From an uncultured Planctomycetota bacterium (lineage in GTDB: Bacteria > Planctomycetota > Phycisphaerae > SM23-33): 56,768 bases of DNA. The notes under the pieces were generated by a model. That model did not search any database and was not told the DNA's origin. It saw only the letters and a program-made list of their open reading frames with translations. Below are positions 14,256-23,112 of the stretch, in pieces (position 1 is the stretch's first letter; every line of letters begins with the position of its first letter). The stretch is from NCBI GenBank assembly GCA_903892515.1, contig CAITIS010000023.1:1-56768 (forward strand), in the 5' to 3' direction. The translations under genes were made by a program, and so were the position numbers.

Positions 14256-16778
14256 TCAGGCTTGGACGCTCTTGTAGAAAAGCCGCTTGGCAATCTCAGC
14301 GGCTACCGCGTAGGCCGCGACGATGACCACCACGGCCAGGAGGAACAGGCCCGGAAGCGGCTCGAATCCCAGGAATCGCGCCACTGGCGTGTACGGAGCG
14401 ACAACGGTTACGACCACCACAGCCAGCGTAGCCAGCAGCAGATACCGGCCCGGCCGGCTCTGGAAGAAGGTCCGGCGAGTGCGGATCACCAGGACCACCA
14501 GGCAAGCGGAGATCACCGACTCCACAAACCAGCCCGTCTGGAATTGCCGCTCGTTCGCCTTGAGGGTGAATAGAAGCACTCCGAAGGTGACGTAATCGAA
14601 TACGGAGCTGAGCAGGCCGAACCAGATCATAAACCGCCGGATGAACTTGATGTTCCAGCGGCGTGGCTGCTCAATGGCTTCCTGATCCACGTTGTCCGTG
14701 GCGATGGTCATCTCCGGGAAGTCCGTCATCAGGTTCAGCAGCAGCACCTGCTTGGGAAGCAAGGGCAGGAAAGGCAGGAACAGACTGGCGCCGGCCATGC
14801 TGAACATGTTCCCGAAATTCGCGCTGGTGGCCATGAACACGTACTTCAGCGTGTTTGCAAAGGTCCGGCGGCCCTCGCAGACGCCGTCGTGCAGGACGCG
14901 CAGATCCTTTTCCAGCAGGACGATGTCGGCCGCCTCCTTGGCCACGTCTGCGGCGCTCTCCACCGAGATGCCCACATCCGCGGCGTGCAGGGCCGAGGCA
15001 TCGTTGAGGCCGTCGCCCATGTACCCAACCACGTTGCCCGCCTTCTGCAGGGAACGGACAATGAGTTCCTTCTGGTTGGGCTCCACCTCTGCGAATACGT
15101 TGATCTGCGGCGCCCGCTCCAGCAGGGCCCCGGCGCTCATCTGGAGGATTTCCGAACCGGTGAGCACCGCCGGCTGGGCGATGCCCACCTTCTGGGCCAC
15201 GTGAGAGGCCACCAGCGCGTTGTCTCCGGTGATGACCTTCAAGGCGACGCCCAGCTTGGCCAAGTCCGCAATTGTTTCGGCGATACCTTCCTTGGGCGAG
15301 TCGGAGAAGACCAGGAATCCCAGGAAGGTCATGCCGGACTCGTGTTCCTTGGCGATTCGGGCTTGCACGCCCATGTCCCGGCTGGCCACGGCAAGCACGC
15401 GGAGGCCCTCGTCGCTCAGTGCCTTGAAACGGTACTGCAGACCGTCCATCACCGCACCGATGCCAACGACGGTTCCATCGGCCTTCTCGGCGGTCGAGCA
15501 GGTCTCCAGGACGTTCTTCAACGCTCCCTTGGTGACCATCCGGTGCATGCCGCCGTCGTCCACCAGAACGCTCAGCCTCTTGCGCAGGAAGTCGTACGGG
15601 ATTTCATCCAGTTTGCGGTACTTGGAGATGTCCAGTGTCGCGTGGCTGCGGATGGCTTCGTCGATGGGACTCGCGAAGCCGGTCTCATAGACGGCATTCA
15701 GGTATGCCGAAAGGAACACTTTCGCGCTGTCTTTTCCATCCAGATCCAACGCGGAAATCAAGCTGAGTTTCCCCTCCGTGAGCGTGCCGGTCTTGTCGGA
15801 GCACAAGACGTTCATGCTGCCGAAGTTCTCGATTGAGGCCAGCCGGCGGACAATGACCTTCAGCTGGGCCATCCGCCGTGCCCCGTGGGCCAGATTGACG
15901 CCGATGATGGCCGGCAGAAGCGACGGCGTGAGCCCGACGGCCAAGGCCATCGCAAACAGGAACGCCTGAAGGACCGGGCGATGGAAATAGACGTTGATGG
16001 CGAAGATGGCGACTACCAAGACCAGCGTAACTTCCATGAGCAAGTAGCCAAAGCGCCGGATGCCCCGCTCAAACTCCGTTTCCGGGGGACGAAGTCTGAG
16101 GTGGTCCGAGATCTTGCCGAATTCGGTCTGCCGGCCGGTCGAAACGACCACGGCCTTGCCGCTTCCACTGACGACGTGCGTACCCATGAACAGGGCGCTG
16201 GTTCTCCTGGCCAACGGGGCATCAGCCGGCACGGGCCCGGAGGACTTTTCTGCCGGATACGTCTCTCCGGTCAGCGTGGCCTCATCGACAAACAGATCCT
16301 TGGACTCGATGACCCGGCAGTCGCCCGGGACGTTGTTGCCCGCCGACAGGAGCACGATGTCCCCAGGAACAACCTGCTCCAGCGGGATCTCCACGGAAGC
16401 GCCGCCTCGAAGCACTTCCGCCTTGATCTGCACGGCCACCAGGAGCTTGGCCACGGCGTTGGCCGCCCCGTGCTCCTGCCAGAACCCCAACAGCCCGCTG
16501 ATAAGGACGATGGCCAGGATGATCACGCCATCGGTCTGGTCGCCCAGGGAGAAGGATAATCCGGCCGCGAAAATGAGGAGGAGTATGATCGGGCTCTTGA
16601 ACTGCCCCAGCAGCAGCCACAGCGGCCCCGAGCGAGTCGGCGGCTTCAGGAGGTTGGGACCGTATTGCGACAACCGCCTGAGAGCTTCTTCCCCGCTCAG
16701 CCCTTCAGGCGGCACCCGCATCTGTTGCAGCAGTGCAGGAGCTTCGGTGCTCCAAAATCCCGCTTGTGCTTGATCCAT
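14256..16778 (-). CDS. mgtA: magnesium-translocating P-type ATPase (P3B, MgtA/MgtB)
   Basis: An 840-residue inner-membrane ATPase. 'LFVDEATLTGETYPAEKSSG', the phosphorylation site '[16 protein letters not shown]' and the hinge 'GYMGDGLNDASALHAADVG' place it in the P-type family. 'VAKEAADIVLLEKDLRVLHD' and 'FANTLKYVFMATSANFGNMF' match the MgtA class, which imports Mg2+. The frame is open to 16874; the family start is the ATG at 16778 ('MDQAQAGFWS'), although its ribosome site is weak. It lies 23 bases before gnd. Confidence 0.93.
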   Translation of the reverse strand: MDQAQAGFWSTEAPALLQQMRVPPEGLSGEEALRRLSQYGPNLLKPPTRSGPLWLLLGQFKSPIILLLIFAAGLSFSLGDQTDGVIILAIVLISGLLGFWQEHGAANAVAKLLVAVQIKAEVLRGGASVEIPLEQVVPGDIVLLSAGNNVPGDCRVIESKDLFVDEATLTGETYPAEKSSGPVPADAPLARRTSALFMGTHVVSGSGKAVVVSTGRQTEFGKISDHLRLRPPETEFERGIRRFGYLLMEVTLVLVVAIFAINVYFHRPVLQAFLFAMALAVGLTPSLLPAIIGVNLAHGARRMAQLKVIVRRLASIENFGSMNVLCSDKTGTLTEGKLSLISALDLDGKDSAKVFLSAYLNAVYETGFASPIDEAIRSHATLDISKYRKLDEIPYDFLRKRLSVLVDDGGMHRMVTKGALKNVLETCSTAEKADGTVVGIGAVMDGLQYRFKALSDEGLRVLAVASRDMGVQARIAKEHESGMTFLGFLVFSDSPKEGIAETIADLAKLGVALKVITGDNALVASHVAQKVGIAQPAVLTGSEILQMSAGALLERAPQINVFAEVEPNQKELIVRSLQKAGNVVGYMGDGLNDASALHAADVGISVESAADVAKEAADIVLLEKDLRVLHDGVCEGRRTFANTLKYVFMATSANFGNMFSMAGASLFLPFLPLLPKQVLLLNLMTDFPEMTIATDNVDQEAIEQPRRWNIKFIRRFMIWFGLLSSVFDYVTFGVLLFTLKANERQFQTGWFVESVISACLVVLVIRTRRTFFQSRPGRYLLLATLAVVVVTVVAPYTPVARFLGFEPLPGLFLLAVVVIVAAYAVAAEIAKRLFYKSVQA

Positions 16779-17005
16779 GGTTTGCCGCCAGTATTGTAGG
16801 GCCCGAATTGCAGCGAATCCGTGCGGCTGACGCAAGCACGCCACCACGACTTGCCACCGTACACGACAAGCCATCGCCCGCAGCGAGTAACGGGGCTCCA
16901 GGAACTTTCGAGCAACGTCTTAAAGCTTGTCCAGTAGCTCTCCACACCACAGGCTCCGAAGACTTGGCTGCCAGGTGGGTGTGCTTCCATCATACGGGCG
17001 GGGAA

Positions 17006-18658
17006 TCACGCGCCAGCTGCCGATAAGGCGGCTTTGACCACGTTCCGCGCCTCCTGAAGAACCTGCCCAAGGTGTAACTCGTTCTTGAGGCTCTCCGCAT
17101 AGATCTTGTAGACCTCTTCCGTTCCCGACGGTCGCGCGGCGAACCAGCCGTTGGCAGTGACGACTTTCAGTCCGCCGATAGCGGCATGGTTGCCGGGAGC
17201 GTCGGTCATCACGCCGATAACGGATTCGCCCGCGATCGACGTGTGATGGACGGCCGAAGGCGCCAATGTGCCAAGGACGCTCTTTTCGCGCGGCGTGGCC
17301 GGTTGGTCTTCACGACGATAATAGGATCGGCCGAACTGCTGTTCGATTTCGGCGTAATGCTGCCCGGGGTCTTTACCTGTGCGGGCAGTGATCTCGCAGG
17401 CAAGAAGGTCCATGACCGGGCCGTCCTTGTCGGTGGTCCAGACCTCGCCGTCCTTACGCAGGAAGGTGGCGCCGGCGGATTCTTCGCCGGCAAAGCCCAG
17501 AGCACCGTCAAGAAGGCCATCAACGAACCACTTGAAGCCGACAGGGACCTCGTAGACCGTGCGTTTGAGCGAGGCGGCGACCCGGTCGATGATGCTGCTG
17601 CTGACCAGGGTCTTTCCGATCATGGCGGCTGTACCCCAGTTGGGGCGATGGCTGAAAAGATAGCGAGCGGCCACGGCGAGGTAGTGATTCGGCGGGAGCA
17701 GGCCCGCAGAGTGCGTAACGATTCCATGCCGGTCCGCGTCGGTGTCGTTGCCGAAGGCGATCTGGTACTTGTCCTTGAGCGCAACCAGGCCGGCCATGGC
17801 GTAGGGGCTGGAACAGTCCATGCGAATCTGGCCGTCGTGGTCCACGCGCATGAAGCTGAATGTGTAGTCGACGTCCGGATTGACCACGGTAAGATCGAGC
17901 TTGTACCGCTCACGGATCGGGTGCCAAAGATGGACGCTCGCGCCGCCGAGAGGGTCGGCACCAATGCGCAGGGCGGAGGCGCGGATGACGTCCATATCGA
18001 TCACCGTGGCGAGGTCCTCGACGTAGGGGACGATGAGGTTCTTGCGGTGGGTCGTGGACGCGGCCTGGGCTCGTTCACGGGATATGCGCTTCACGCCCGC
18101 ATTGTCATCGCGGAGTAGCGAGTTGGCACGGTCCTGCACCCACTGAGTGACTTGGACATCCGCCGGACCGCCGGTCGGCGGGTTGTACTTGAAACCGCCA
18201 TCACGGGGAGGGTTGTGTGAAGGGGTGACGGCAATGCCGTCAGCCAAGGCCGTCTTGCGGCTGCGGTTGTAGGCGAGTATCGCATGAGAAAGGACAGGGA
18301 CAGGGGTGTATTCGTCGTTGGTAGCGATAATCGTCTCGACGCCATTGGCTGCCAGAACTTCCAAGGCGGTGTCATGAGCAGGCGTGTCAACCGCGTGAGT
18401 GTCCTTGGCAAGGAAGAGAGGGCCGTTGATGCCATTCGCAACGCGGTACTCGCAGATCGCCTGTGAAATGGCCAATATGTGGGCTTCGGTGAAGGAGCCA
18501 TCCTCGGGTGTGCCACGGTGGCCGCTCGTTCCGAACACGACCTGTTGATGGGGATCGCCCAAATCGGGCTTTCGTTCATAGTAGTCCCGGATCAGGCGGT
18601 CTACGTCGATCAGCAGATTGGCAGGCGGCACCTTCCCGGCTAACGATGAAATGGTCAT
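17006..18658 (-). CDS. pgm: phosphoglucomutase (alpha-D-glucose-phosphate specific)
   Basis: Interconverts glucose-1-phosphate and glucose-6-phosphate. The protein is 550 residues, normal for the bacterial Pgm family. Substrate loop 'FGTSGHRGTPEDGSF', phosphoserine loop 'VTPSHNPPRDGGFKYN', metal loop 'GNDTDADRHGI' and sugar loop 'GEESAGATFLR' are all intact. GGAG lies 6 bases before the ATG and inside the end of ackA, so the genes are co-transcribed. It links glycogen phosphorylase upstream to the sugar-phosphate enzymes downstream. Confidence 0.96.
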   Translation of the reverse strand: MTISSLAGKVPPANLLIDVDRLIRDYYERKPDLGDPHQQVVFGTSGHRGTPEDGSFTEAHILAISQAICEYRVANGINGPLFLAKDTHAVDTPAHDTALEVLAANGVETIIATNDEYTPVPVLSHAILAYNRSRKTALADGIAVTPSHNPPRDGGFKYNPPTGGPADVQVTQWVQDRANSLLRDDNAGVKRISRERAQAASTTHRKNLIVPYVEDLATVIDMDVIRASALRIGADPLGGASVHLWHPIRERYKLDLTVVNPDVDYTFSFMRVDHDGQIRMDCSSPYAMAGLVALKDKYQIAFGNDTDADRHGIVTHSAGLLPPNHYLAVAARYLFSHRPNWGTAAMIGKTLVSSSIIDRVAASLKRTVYEVPVGFKWFVDGLLDGALGFAGEESAGATFLRKDGEVWTTDKDGPVMDLLACEITARTGKDPGQHYAEIEQQFGRSYYRREDQPATPREKSVLGTLAPSAVHHTSIAGESVIGVMTDAPGNHAAIGGLKVVTANGWFAARPSGTEEVYKIYAESLKNELHLGQVLQEARNVVKAALSAAGA

Positions 18659-18661
18659 TGG

Positions 18662-19879
18662 TCACTCCGCCCTGAGTTTGAGAACGTGGCACACCGAGCG
18701 AGCAATCACAAGTTCTTCGTCCGTGTGAATGACGCGCACGACGACCCGGCCGGCGGCCGTGGAAATCACGCCCTCATTCGCCGCGTTGCGCTTCTCTTCG
18801 AGTTGGATCCCGAAGAATCCCAGGCCGTCGCAGATCCGAGCACGAATCGTGGGTGCATTCTCTCCGATGCCACCAGCGAACACCAGCGTGTCCACTCCGC
18901 CCAACGCTGCCGCGAATGCGCCGATCCACTTTTTGACCTGGTAGCAGAACAACGCGATCGCCTCAGCCGCCCGCACGTCCTGGGTTTCATGATAGAGCAA
19001 GTCACGCATATCGGAACTGGTTTCCGACACGCCGAGCAGCCCGGAGCGGAAATTGACCATCTCATTGAATTGCTTCGCGCTCATTTTGTCGGTGCGAGCC
19101 AGATACCAAAGCAGCCCGGGATCGAGGTCGCCTGAGCGGGTGCTCATCGGCACCCCGGCGGTCGGGGTAAAGCTCATGCTGGTGTCAATGCTTTTGCCGT
19201 CACGCACGGCGGCCAGGCTCGCACCATTGCCAAGGTGGGCGAGGATGATCCGGCCTTTTGCCGCTTTCGCTCCGGCGAGGCGGGCCAGCTCTCCCATTAG
19301 GAACTCATACGACAACCCATGAAAACCGTACCGCCGCACGCCCTGCGCCTCGTAGCGGCGCGGGATCGGCAATAACCGGGCCACGCGCGGCAGGTCATGG
19401 TGAAAAGCCGTGTCGAAACACGCCACCTGGGGCAGGTCGGGAAATCGGCGATAGAACGCCTCGGTCAACAGGATCTCTTCCGGCAGATGCTCGGGATCGA
19501 ATGGACGGAGCCGGTGCAGTTCTTCGACCATTGCCGCGGTGATTCGCTGCGGCTGGCTGTACTTCGGCCCGCCATGCACCACCCGATGTCCCACCGCAGT
19601 CAAGGCACCATGCCCTAGGTGCTCCTCAAGCCAGTCCATCAGAGCGCCCACCGCCGCAGTGTGATCGGGCGCCGTGACTGGACGGGAAACGTTGTCGGCC
19701 TGGTTCACGCCTTTCACGCGCAAGGTGGCCTCCGGCAGGCCGATCCGCTCGATCGAACCTTCCAGAATCCGTTCGAGCGAGTCACCGGCCTCGAACAACG
19801 CGAACTTGATGCTCGACGAGCCGCCATTGATCGTCAGGATACGCGGGCTAGCGGGTTTCACGGATGGCTCCAGGGTCAT
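18662..19879 (-). CDS. ackA: acetate kinase
   Basis: Makes ATP and acetate from acetyl phosphate. It is 405 residues, typical for the family. The N-terminal signature 'ILTINGGSSSIKFALFEAG', 'ACFDTAFHHDLPRVARLL', 'RYGFHGLSYEFLMGELARL' and 'GRIILAHLGNGASLAAVRDG' are present, and 'FAGGIGENAP' is near the end. It supplies the energy-yielding step after the phosphoketolase of this cluster. It overlaps the HAD gene's 3' end by 32 bases, and its stop is 3 bases before pgm. Confidence 0.96.
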   Translation of the reverse strand: MTLEPSVKPASPRILTINGGSSSIKFALFEAGDSLERILEGSIERIGLPEATLRVKGVNQADNVSRPVTAPDHTAAVGALMDWLEEHLGHGALTAVGHRVVHGGPKYSQPQRITAAMVEELHRLRPFDPEHLPEEILLTEAFYRRFPDLPQVACFDTAFHHDLPRVARLLPIPRRYEAQGVRRYGFHGLSYEFLMGELARLAGAKAAKGRIILAHLGNGASLAAVRDGKSIDTSMSFTPTAGVPMSTRSGDLDPGLLWYLARTDKMSAKQFNEMVNFRSGLLGVSETSSDMRDLLYHETQDVRAAEAIALFCYQVKKWIGAFAAALGGVDTLVFAGGIGENAPTIRARICDGLGFFGIQLEEKRNAANEGVISTAAGRVVVRVIHTDEELVIARSVCHVLKLRAE

Positions 19880-20495
19880 TCCGCAGTCCGAACGAGGCCA
19901 GCTTCGCGCACGTGGACTTGTAATCCGTGTGAAGAATGCTTTGAATCCCCAAGCCTTCCGCGACCTGGACGAACATCGGGGTGTTCTCGATATAGACTAC
20001 CTGCCTGGCTGGCGCCTGGACGATTTCCAGCGCGAGCCGAAAGATATCCGCGTCGGGCTTGCGGACGTGGACGAAGCAGGACGAAATGAAAGAATCCACA
20101 AACCCGTCCAGCTTGAACTTGCGAATCCGATATTCATTCAGTTCACGCCCTTCGTTGCTGACCACGGCGATTCTCAGCCCGTACTCTGCCTTGAGCTTGC
20201 GGACCAACGCGATCATCTTGGGGTTAGGTTGCGACTGCGCGAACATGAAGCGTCGAAACTGAGCCCGCGTAAAAGGCCGCTTCTGGTAGAAGACCACCCG
20301 ACCCAAGTACTCCTCCAGCGTGAGCTTTCCCTCCTCGTAGGTGTCGAACGTCAGGTGATGCCGATCCTCCATCTCGGCCAACTCCAGCTTGAAGTTCGTC
20401 GCCGCTCGCCTGCGGGCATGGTGATCCCACCCGTTGGTGAGCAAGACGCCGCCGATGTCCAGAAACAACGTCGTGATCGGACTCGCCATCTTCAT
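19848..20495 (-). CDS. HAD-family phosphatase
   Basis: A 215-residue haloacid-dehalogenase-type hydrolase. Motif I appears as 'TLFLDIGGVLLTNGWDHHAR' (the nucleophile Asp, then Ile-Gly where many family members have Asp), motif II as 'IAVVSNEGRELNEYR', the motif III Lys in 'HVRKPDADIFRLALE', and motif IV as 'VVYIENTPMFVQVAEGLG'. Replacement of motif I's second Asp by Gly weakens a classical phosphatase assignment. GGAGG precedes the ATG at 20495. The substrate is unknown; a sugar phosphate from the surrounding pathway is a reasonable guess. Confidence 0.85.
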   Translation of the reverse strand: MKMASPITTLFLDIGGVLLTNGWDHHARRRAATNFKLELAEMEDRHHLTFDTYEEGKLTLEEYLGRVVFYQKRPFTRAQFRRFMFAQSQPNPKMIALVRKLKAEYGLRIAVVSNEGRELNEYRIRKFKLDGFVDSFISSCFVHVRKPDADIFRLALEIVQAPARQVVYIENTPMFVQVAEGLGIQSILHTDYKSTCAKLASFGLRNDPGAIRETR

Positions 20496-20569
20496 GTGGC
20501 CTCCGTCAACCGGCCTGTTGCCTTGTCCATGCCTTGTCTTCCTTTGCCCTGCTCTTATTCGAGGCAGCA

Positions 20570-23110
20570 TCATCGCTGCCACAAAATGGGACTGACTTCC
20601 AGAGGCACCGCAACGCCGTCGTGGTACGGGATCACCCGCGCCGTATAGTCCGAAATCGCACGCTTCGCGGAAACGGACACCATGTAGAGGTAACCATTGG
20701 CCACGCCCGCCACTGGCCCGACGCGCTTCATCTCCAGTCGAATGGGCTGTCCGTCATTCGCCGCGTCAGCATAGAGCTCCACTCGCACGGCGTCAGGAGC
20801 CACCTCGCCAAGATAGACTTGAGCCTCGAACAAGTGCTGATCGTCCTTGGTTTCGGCCTTCACTTCGCCGAAGCGCAACGTGGACCATTTTCCTTCCAGT
20901 GCGCGCCGCCAATCGACCATTAGCCTGGCAACGGCCCCTTTGTCAGCCTCACGTGCGCGAAGGGCCACGGCTGCCGGCAGATAGTGCTGCTCAGTGTACT
21001 GGCGTACCGTGCGATTCGCTGAGAAGAGAGGCGTCAGTCGCGCCATGCTCTCTCGCATCCGGGCGACCCAGGCCGTCGGGATGCCCTTTTCGTCGCGCGC
21101 ATAGAACTCAGGAACCACCTCGCGCTCCAGCCGCTCGTATAGCGTCTCGGCCTCCGCGGCGTCCCAGGCCGGATCATCGCCATGCTCCAGCCCGTCTCCC
21201 ACCGCCCAGCCCACGTCGGGGGCATATGCTTCCGCCCACCAGCCGTCCAACTCCGAAAGATTGATGCCGCCATTGACGAGCACCTTCATGCCGCTGGTTC
21301 CACTGGCCTCCCAGGGCCGCCGTGGCGTGTTGATCCAGACATCGACCCCTTGTACCAGGTGCTCCGTCAAGAGCATGTCGTAGTCGCTAAGGAAGATCAC
21401 GTGCTTGCGAGCATCGGAACGCCGGATGAACTGCATCCATTGCCATATCAGGGCCTGCCCGGCCTGGTCGGCGGGATGGGCCTTGCCGGCCAGGATCAGT
21501 TGCACGGGACGCTGAGGATTGGTCAGCAGGCGAAGCAGCCTTTCCGGGTCGTGCAGCAGCATGTTCGGCCGCTTGTACGTCGCGAAACGCCGGGCAAAGC
21601 CCAGCGTCAGGGCGTTGGAATCGAACAGATGTTTTGCCCCCTCGACCGCATCGGCCGGCGCGCCGGAGGCGGCCAGTTGCTTTGACAATCGCTCGCGGGC
21701 GTATTCAACGAGGGACTTACTGGAGGCGATGCGGAATTGCCAGAGCCTGGCGTCAGAGACGCGGCGAATGTCATCTTCCAGTGTTCCGTTTGCCCGCAAC
21801 CAGCGGTCTTTCCCACAGGCCTCTGTCCAAAGGTCGTCGGCCGCCGCCGAGTCCCAGGTCGGCGTGTGGACTCCATTGGTGACGTGGCCGATGGGTACTT
21901 CGTCCGCAGGCCAGTGCGGAAAGAGCGGCTCAAAGAGGTGCCGGCTGACGCTCCCGTGCAAGCGGCTGACGCCGTTAACCGCCCCAGCGCCTCGGATTGC
22001 CAAGTACGCCATGTTGAAAGCCTCGGATGAGTCTTGAGGATTCCGGCGGCCGAGGGCCAGCAAGTCGTGAACTGTAATACCAAGCCTCTTCTGGGCGTAT
22101 CGACCGAGATACTGCTCGATAAGGGCCGGAGGGAAGCGGTCGAAACCAGCGGCCACTGCCGTGTGGGTGGTGAAGAGATTGCCCGCCCGGGTGGCGGCAA
22201 GTGCGACATCGAAGGGCTGAGCGGCATCCCGCATGAACGCCTTGGCTCGTTCCAGAACGGCGAAGGCTGCATGCCCTTCGTTCAGGTGGCAGACCTCCGG
22301 ACGGATGCCTAGCGCCTCAAGTAGACGCCATCCGCCGATGCCCAGGACCAGCTCCTGCTGAAGGCGTAACTCCGGCCCGCCGCCGTACAGTTCGCTGGTG
22401 ATGCCGCGATGGGCAGGGAAATTCGCCGTGTCATTGCTGTCCAGCAGGTACAGCTTCACTCGGCCGACCTGGACCTGCCAGGCCCGCAGCCAGACTGAAT
22501 AGGCTGGCAATGCGATCTCCAGCCGCAACCACTCCCCGTTCGGGGTGCGTAGCGGCGTGATGGGCAATTGCCCGGGGTCGTTGTACGGATACAGAGCCTG
22601 CTGCGCGCCGTCCTTATCGATCACCTGGCGGAAATAGCCTTGCTGGTAGAGCAATCCCACGCCAACCACAGGCACGCCCAGGTCGCTGGAGGCTTTGAGT
22701 TGATCGCCGGCCACATTGCCAAGCCCGCCCGAATAGATCGGAAGTGCTTCGCTCAACATGAACTCCATGCTGAAATATGCCACACACGTCAGCGGAGCCC
22801 CGGCGTGATTCTGCTGAAACCACGCGGGCACCTCGGCCGCTTGCCGCTTGGCTTGTACGAGATCATCGACATGCTTGCGAAAGGCTGGATCGGCCAGTAC
22901 ACGCTCCAGTTGCTCCCGCGAAACCGTTTGCAGAACAACACAAGGGTGATGGGTCTGTTCCCAGAGTGCGGGATCGAGCTTCCGCCACACCTCATCGGCG
23001 GCATGATTCCATGACCATCGCATGTCCAGGGCAAGTTCGGCCAGAGAATCGAATCCCTCGACTTGGGCGTGCGAGAAACCGTAGATCTGATTGGTGTGTG
23101 TCTTGTCCAT
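20570..23110 (-). CDS. glgP: alpha-glucan (glycogen/maltodextrin) phosphorylase
   Basis: Releases glucose-1-phosphate from glycogen or maltodextrin. This is the long 'alpha-glucan family' type (about 846 residues) with an N-terminal DUF3417 segment 'LAELALDMRWSWNHAADEVW', 'CVAYFSMEFMLSEALPIYSG', 'QLKASSDLGVPVVGVGLLY' and the pyridoxal-phosphate site 'PWEASGTSGMKVLVNGG'. The frame starts at 23116 in an ATGA overlap with the amylase, but AAAGG lies 6 bases before the second ATG at 23110, which is taken as the start. It sits between the amylase and HAD genes. Confidence 0.95.
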   Translation of the reverse strand: MDKTHTNQIYGFSHAQVEGFDSLAELALDMRWSWNHAADEVWRKLDPALWEQTHHPCVVLQTVSREQLERVLADPAFRKHVDDLVQAKRQAAEVPAWFQQNHAGAPLTCVAYFSMEFMLSEALPIYSGGLGNVAGDQLKASSDLGVPVVGVGLLYQQGYFRQVIDKDGAQQALYPYNDPGQLPITPLRTPNGEWLRLEIALPAYSVWLRAWQVQVGRVKLYLLDSNDTANFPAHRGITSELYGGGPELRLQQELVLGIGGWRLLEALGIRPEVCHLNEGHAAFAVLERAKAFMRDAAQPFDVALAATRAGNLFTTHTAVAAGFDRFPPALIEQYLGRYAQKRLGITVHDLLALGRRNPQDSSEAFNMAYLAIRGAGAVNGVSRLHGSVSRHLFEPLFPHWPADEVPIGHVTNGVHTPTWDSAAADDLWTEACGKDRWLRANGTLEDDIRRVSDARLWQFRIASSKSLVEYARERLSKQLAASGAPADAVEGAKHLFDSNALTLGFARRFATYKRPNMLLHDPERLLRLLTNPQRPVQLILAGKAHPADQAGQALIWQWMQFIRRSDARKHVIFLSDYDMLLTEHLVQGVDVWINTPRRPWEASGTSGMKVLVNGGINLSELDGWWAEAYAPDVGWAVGDGLEHGDDPAWDAAEAETLYERLEREVVPEFYARDEKGIPTAWVARMRESMARLTPLFSANRTVRQYTEQHYLPAAVALRAREADKGAVARLMVDWRRALEGKWSTLRFGEVKAETKDDQHLFEAQVYLGEVAPDAVRVELYADAANDGQPIRLEMKRVGPVAGVANGYLYMVSVSAKRAISDYTARVIPYHDGVAVPLEVSPILWQR

Positions 23111-23112
23111 CT

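Noticed and set aside
16697..16993. A 98-codon minus-strand frame upstream of mgtA
   Set aside because: It overlaps the mgtA start in another frame, with no family signal or ribosome site; the gap 16779-17005 is taken as non-coding.
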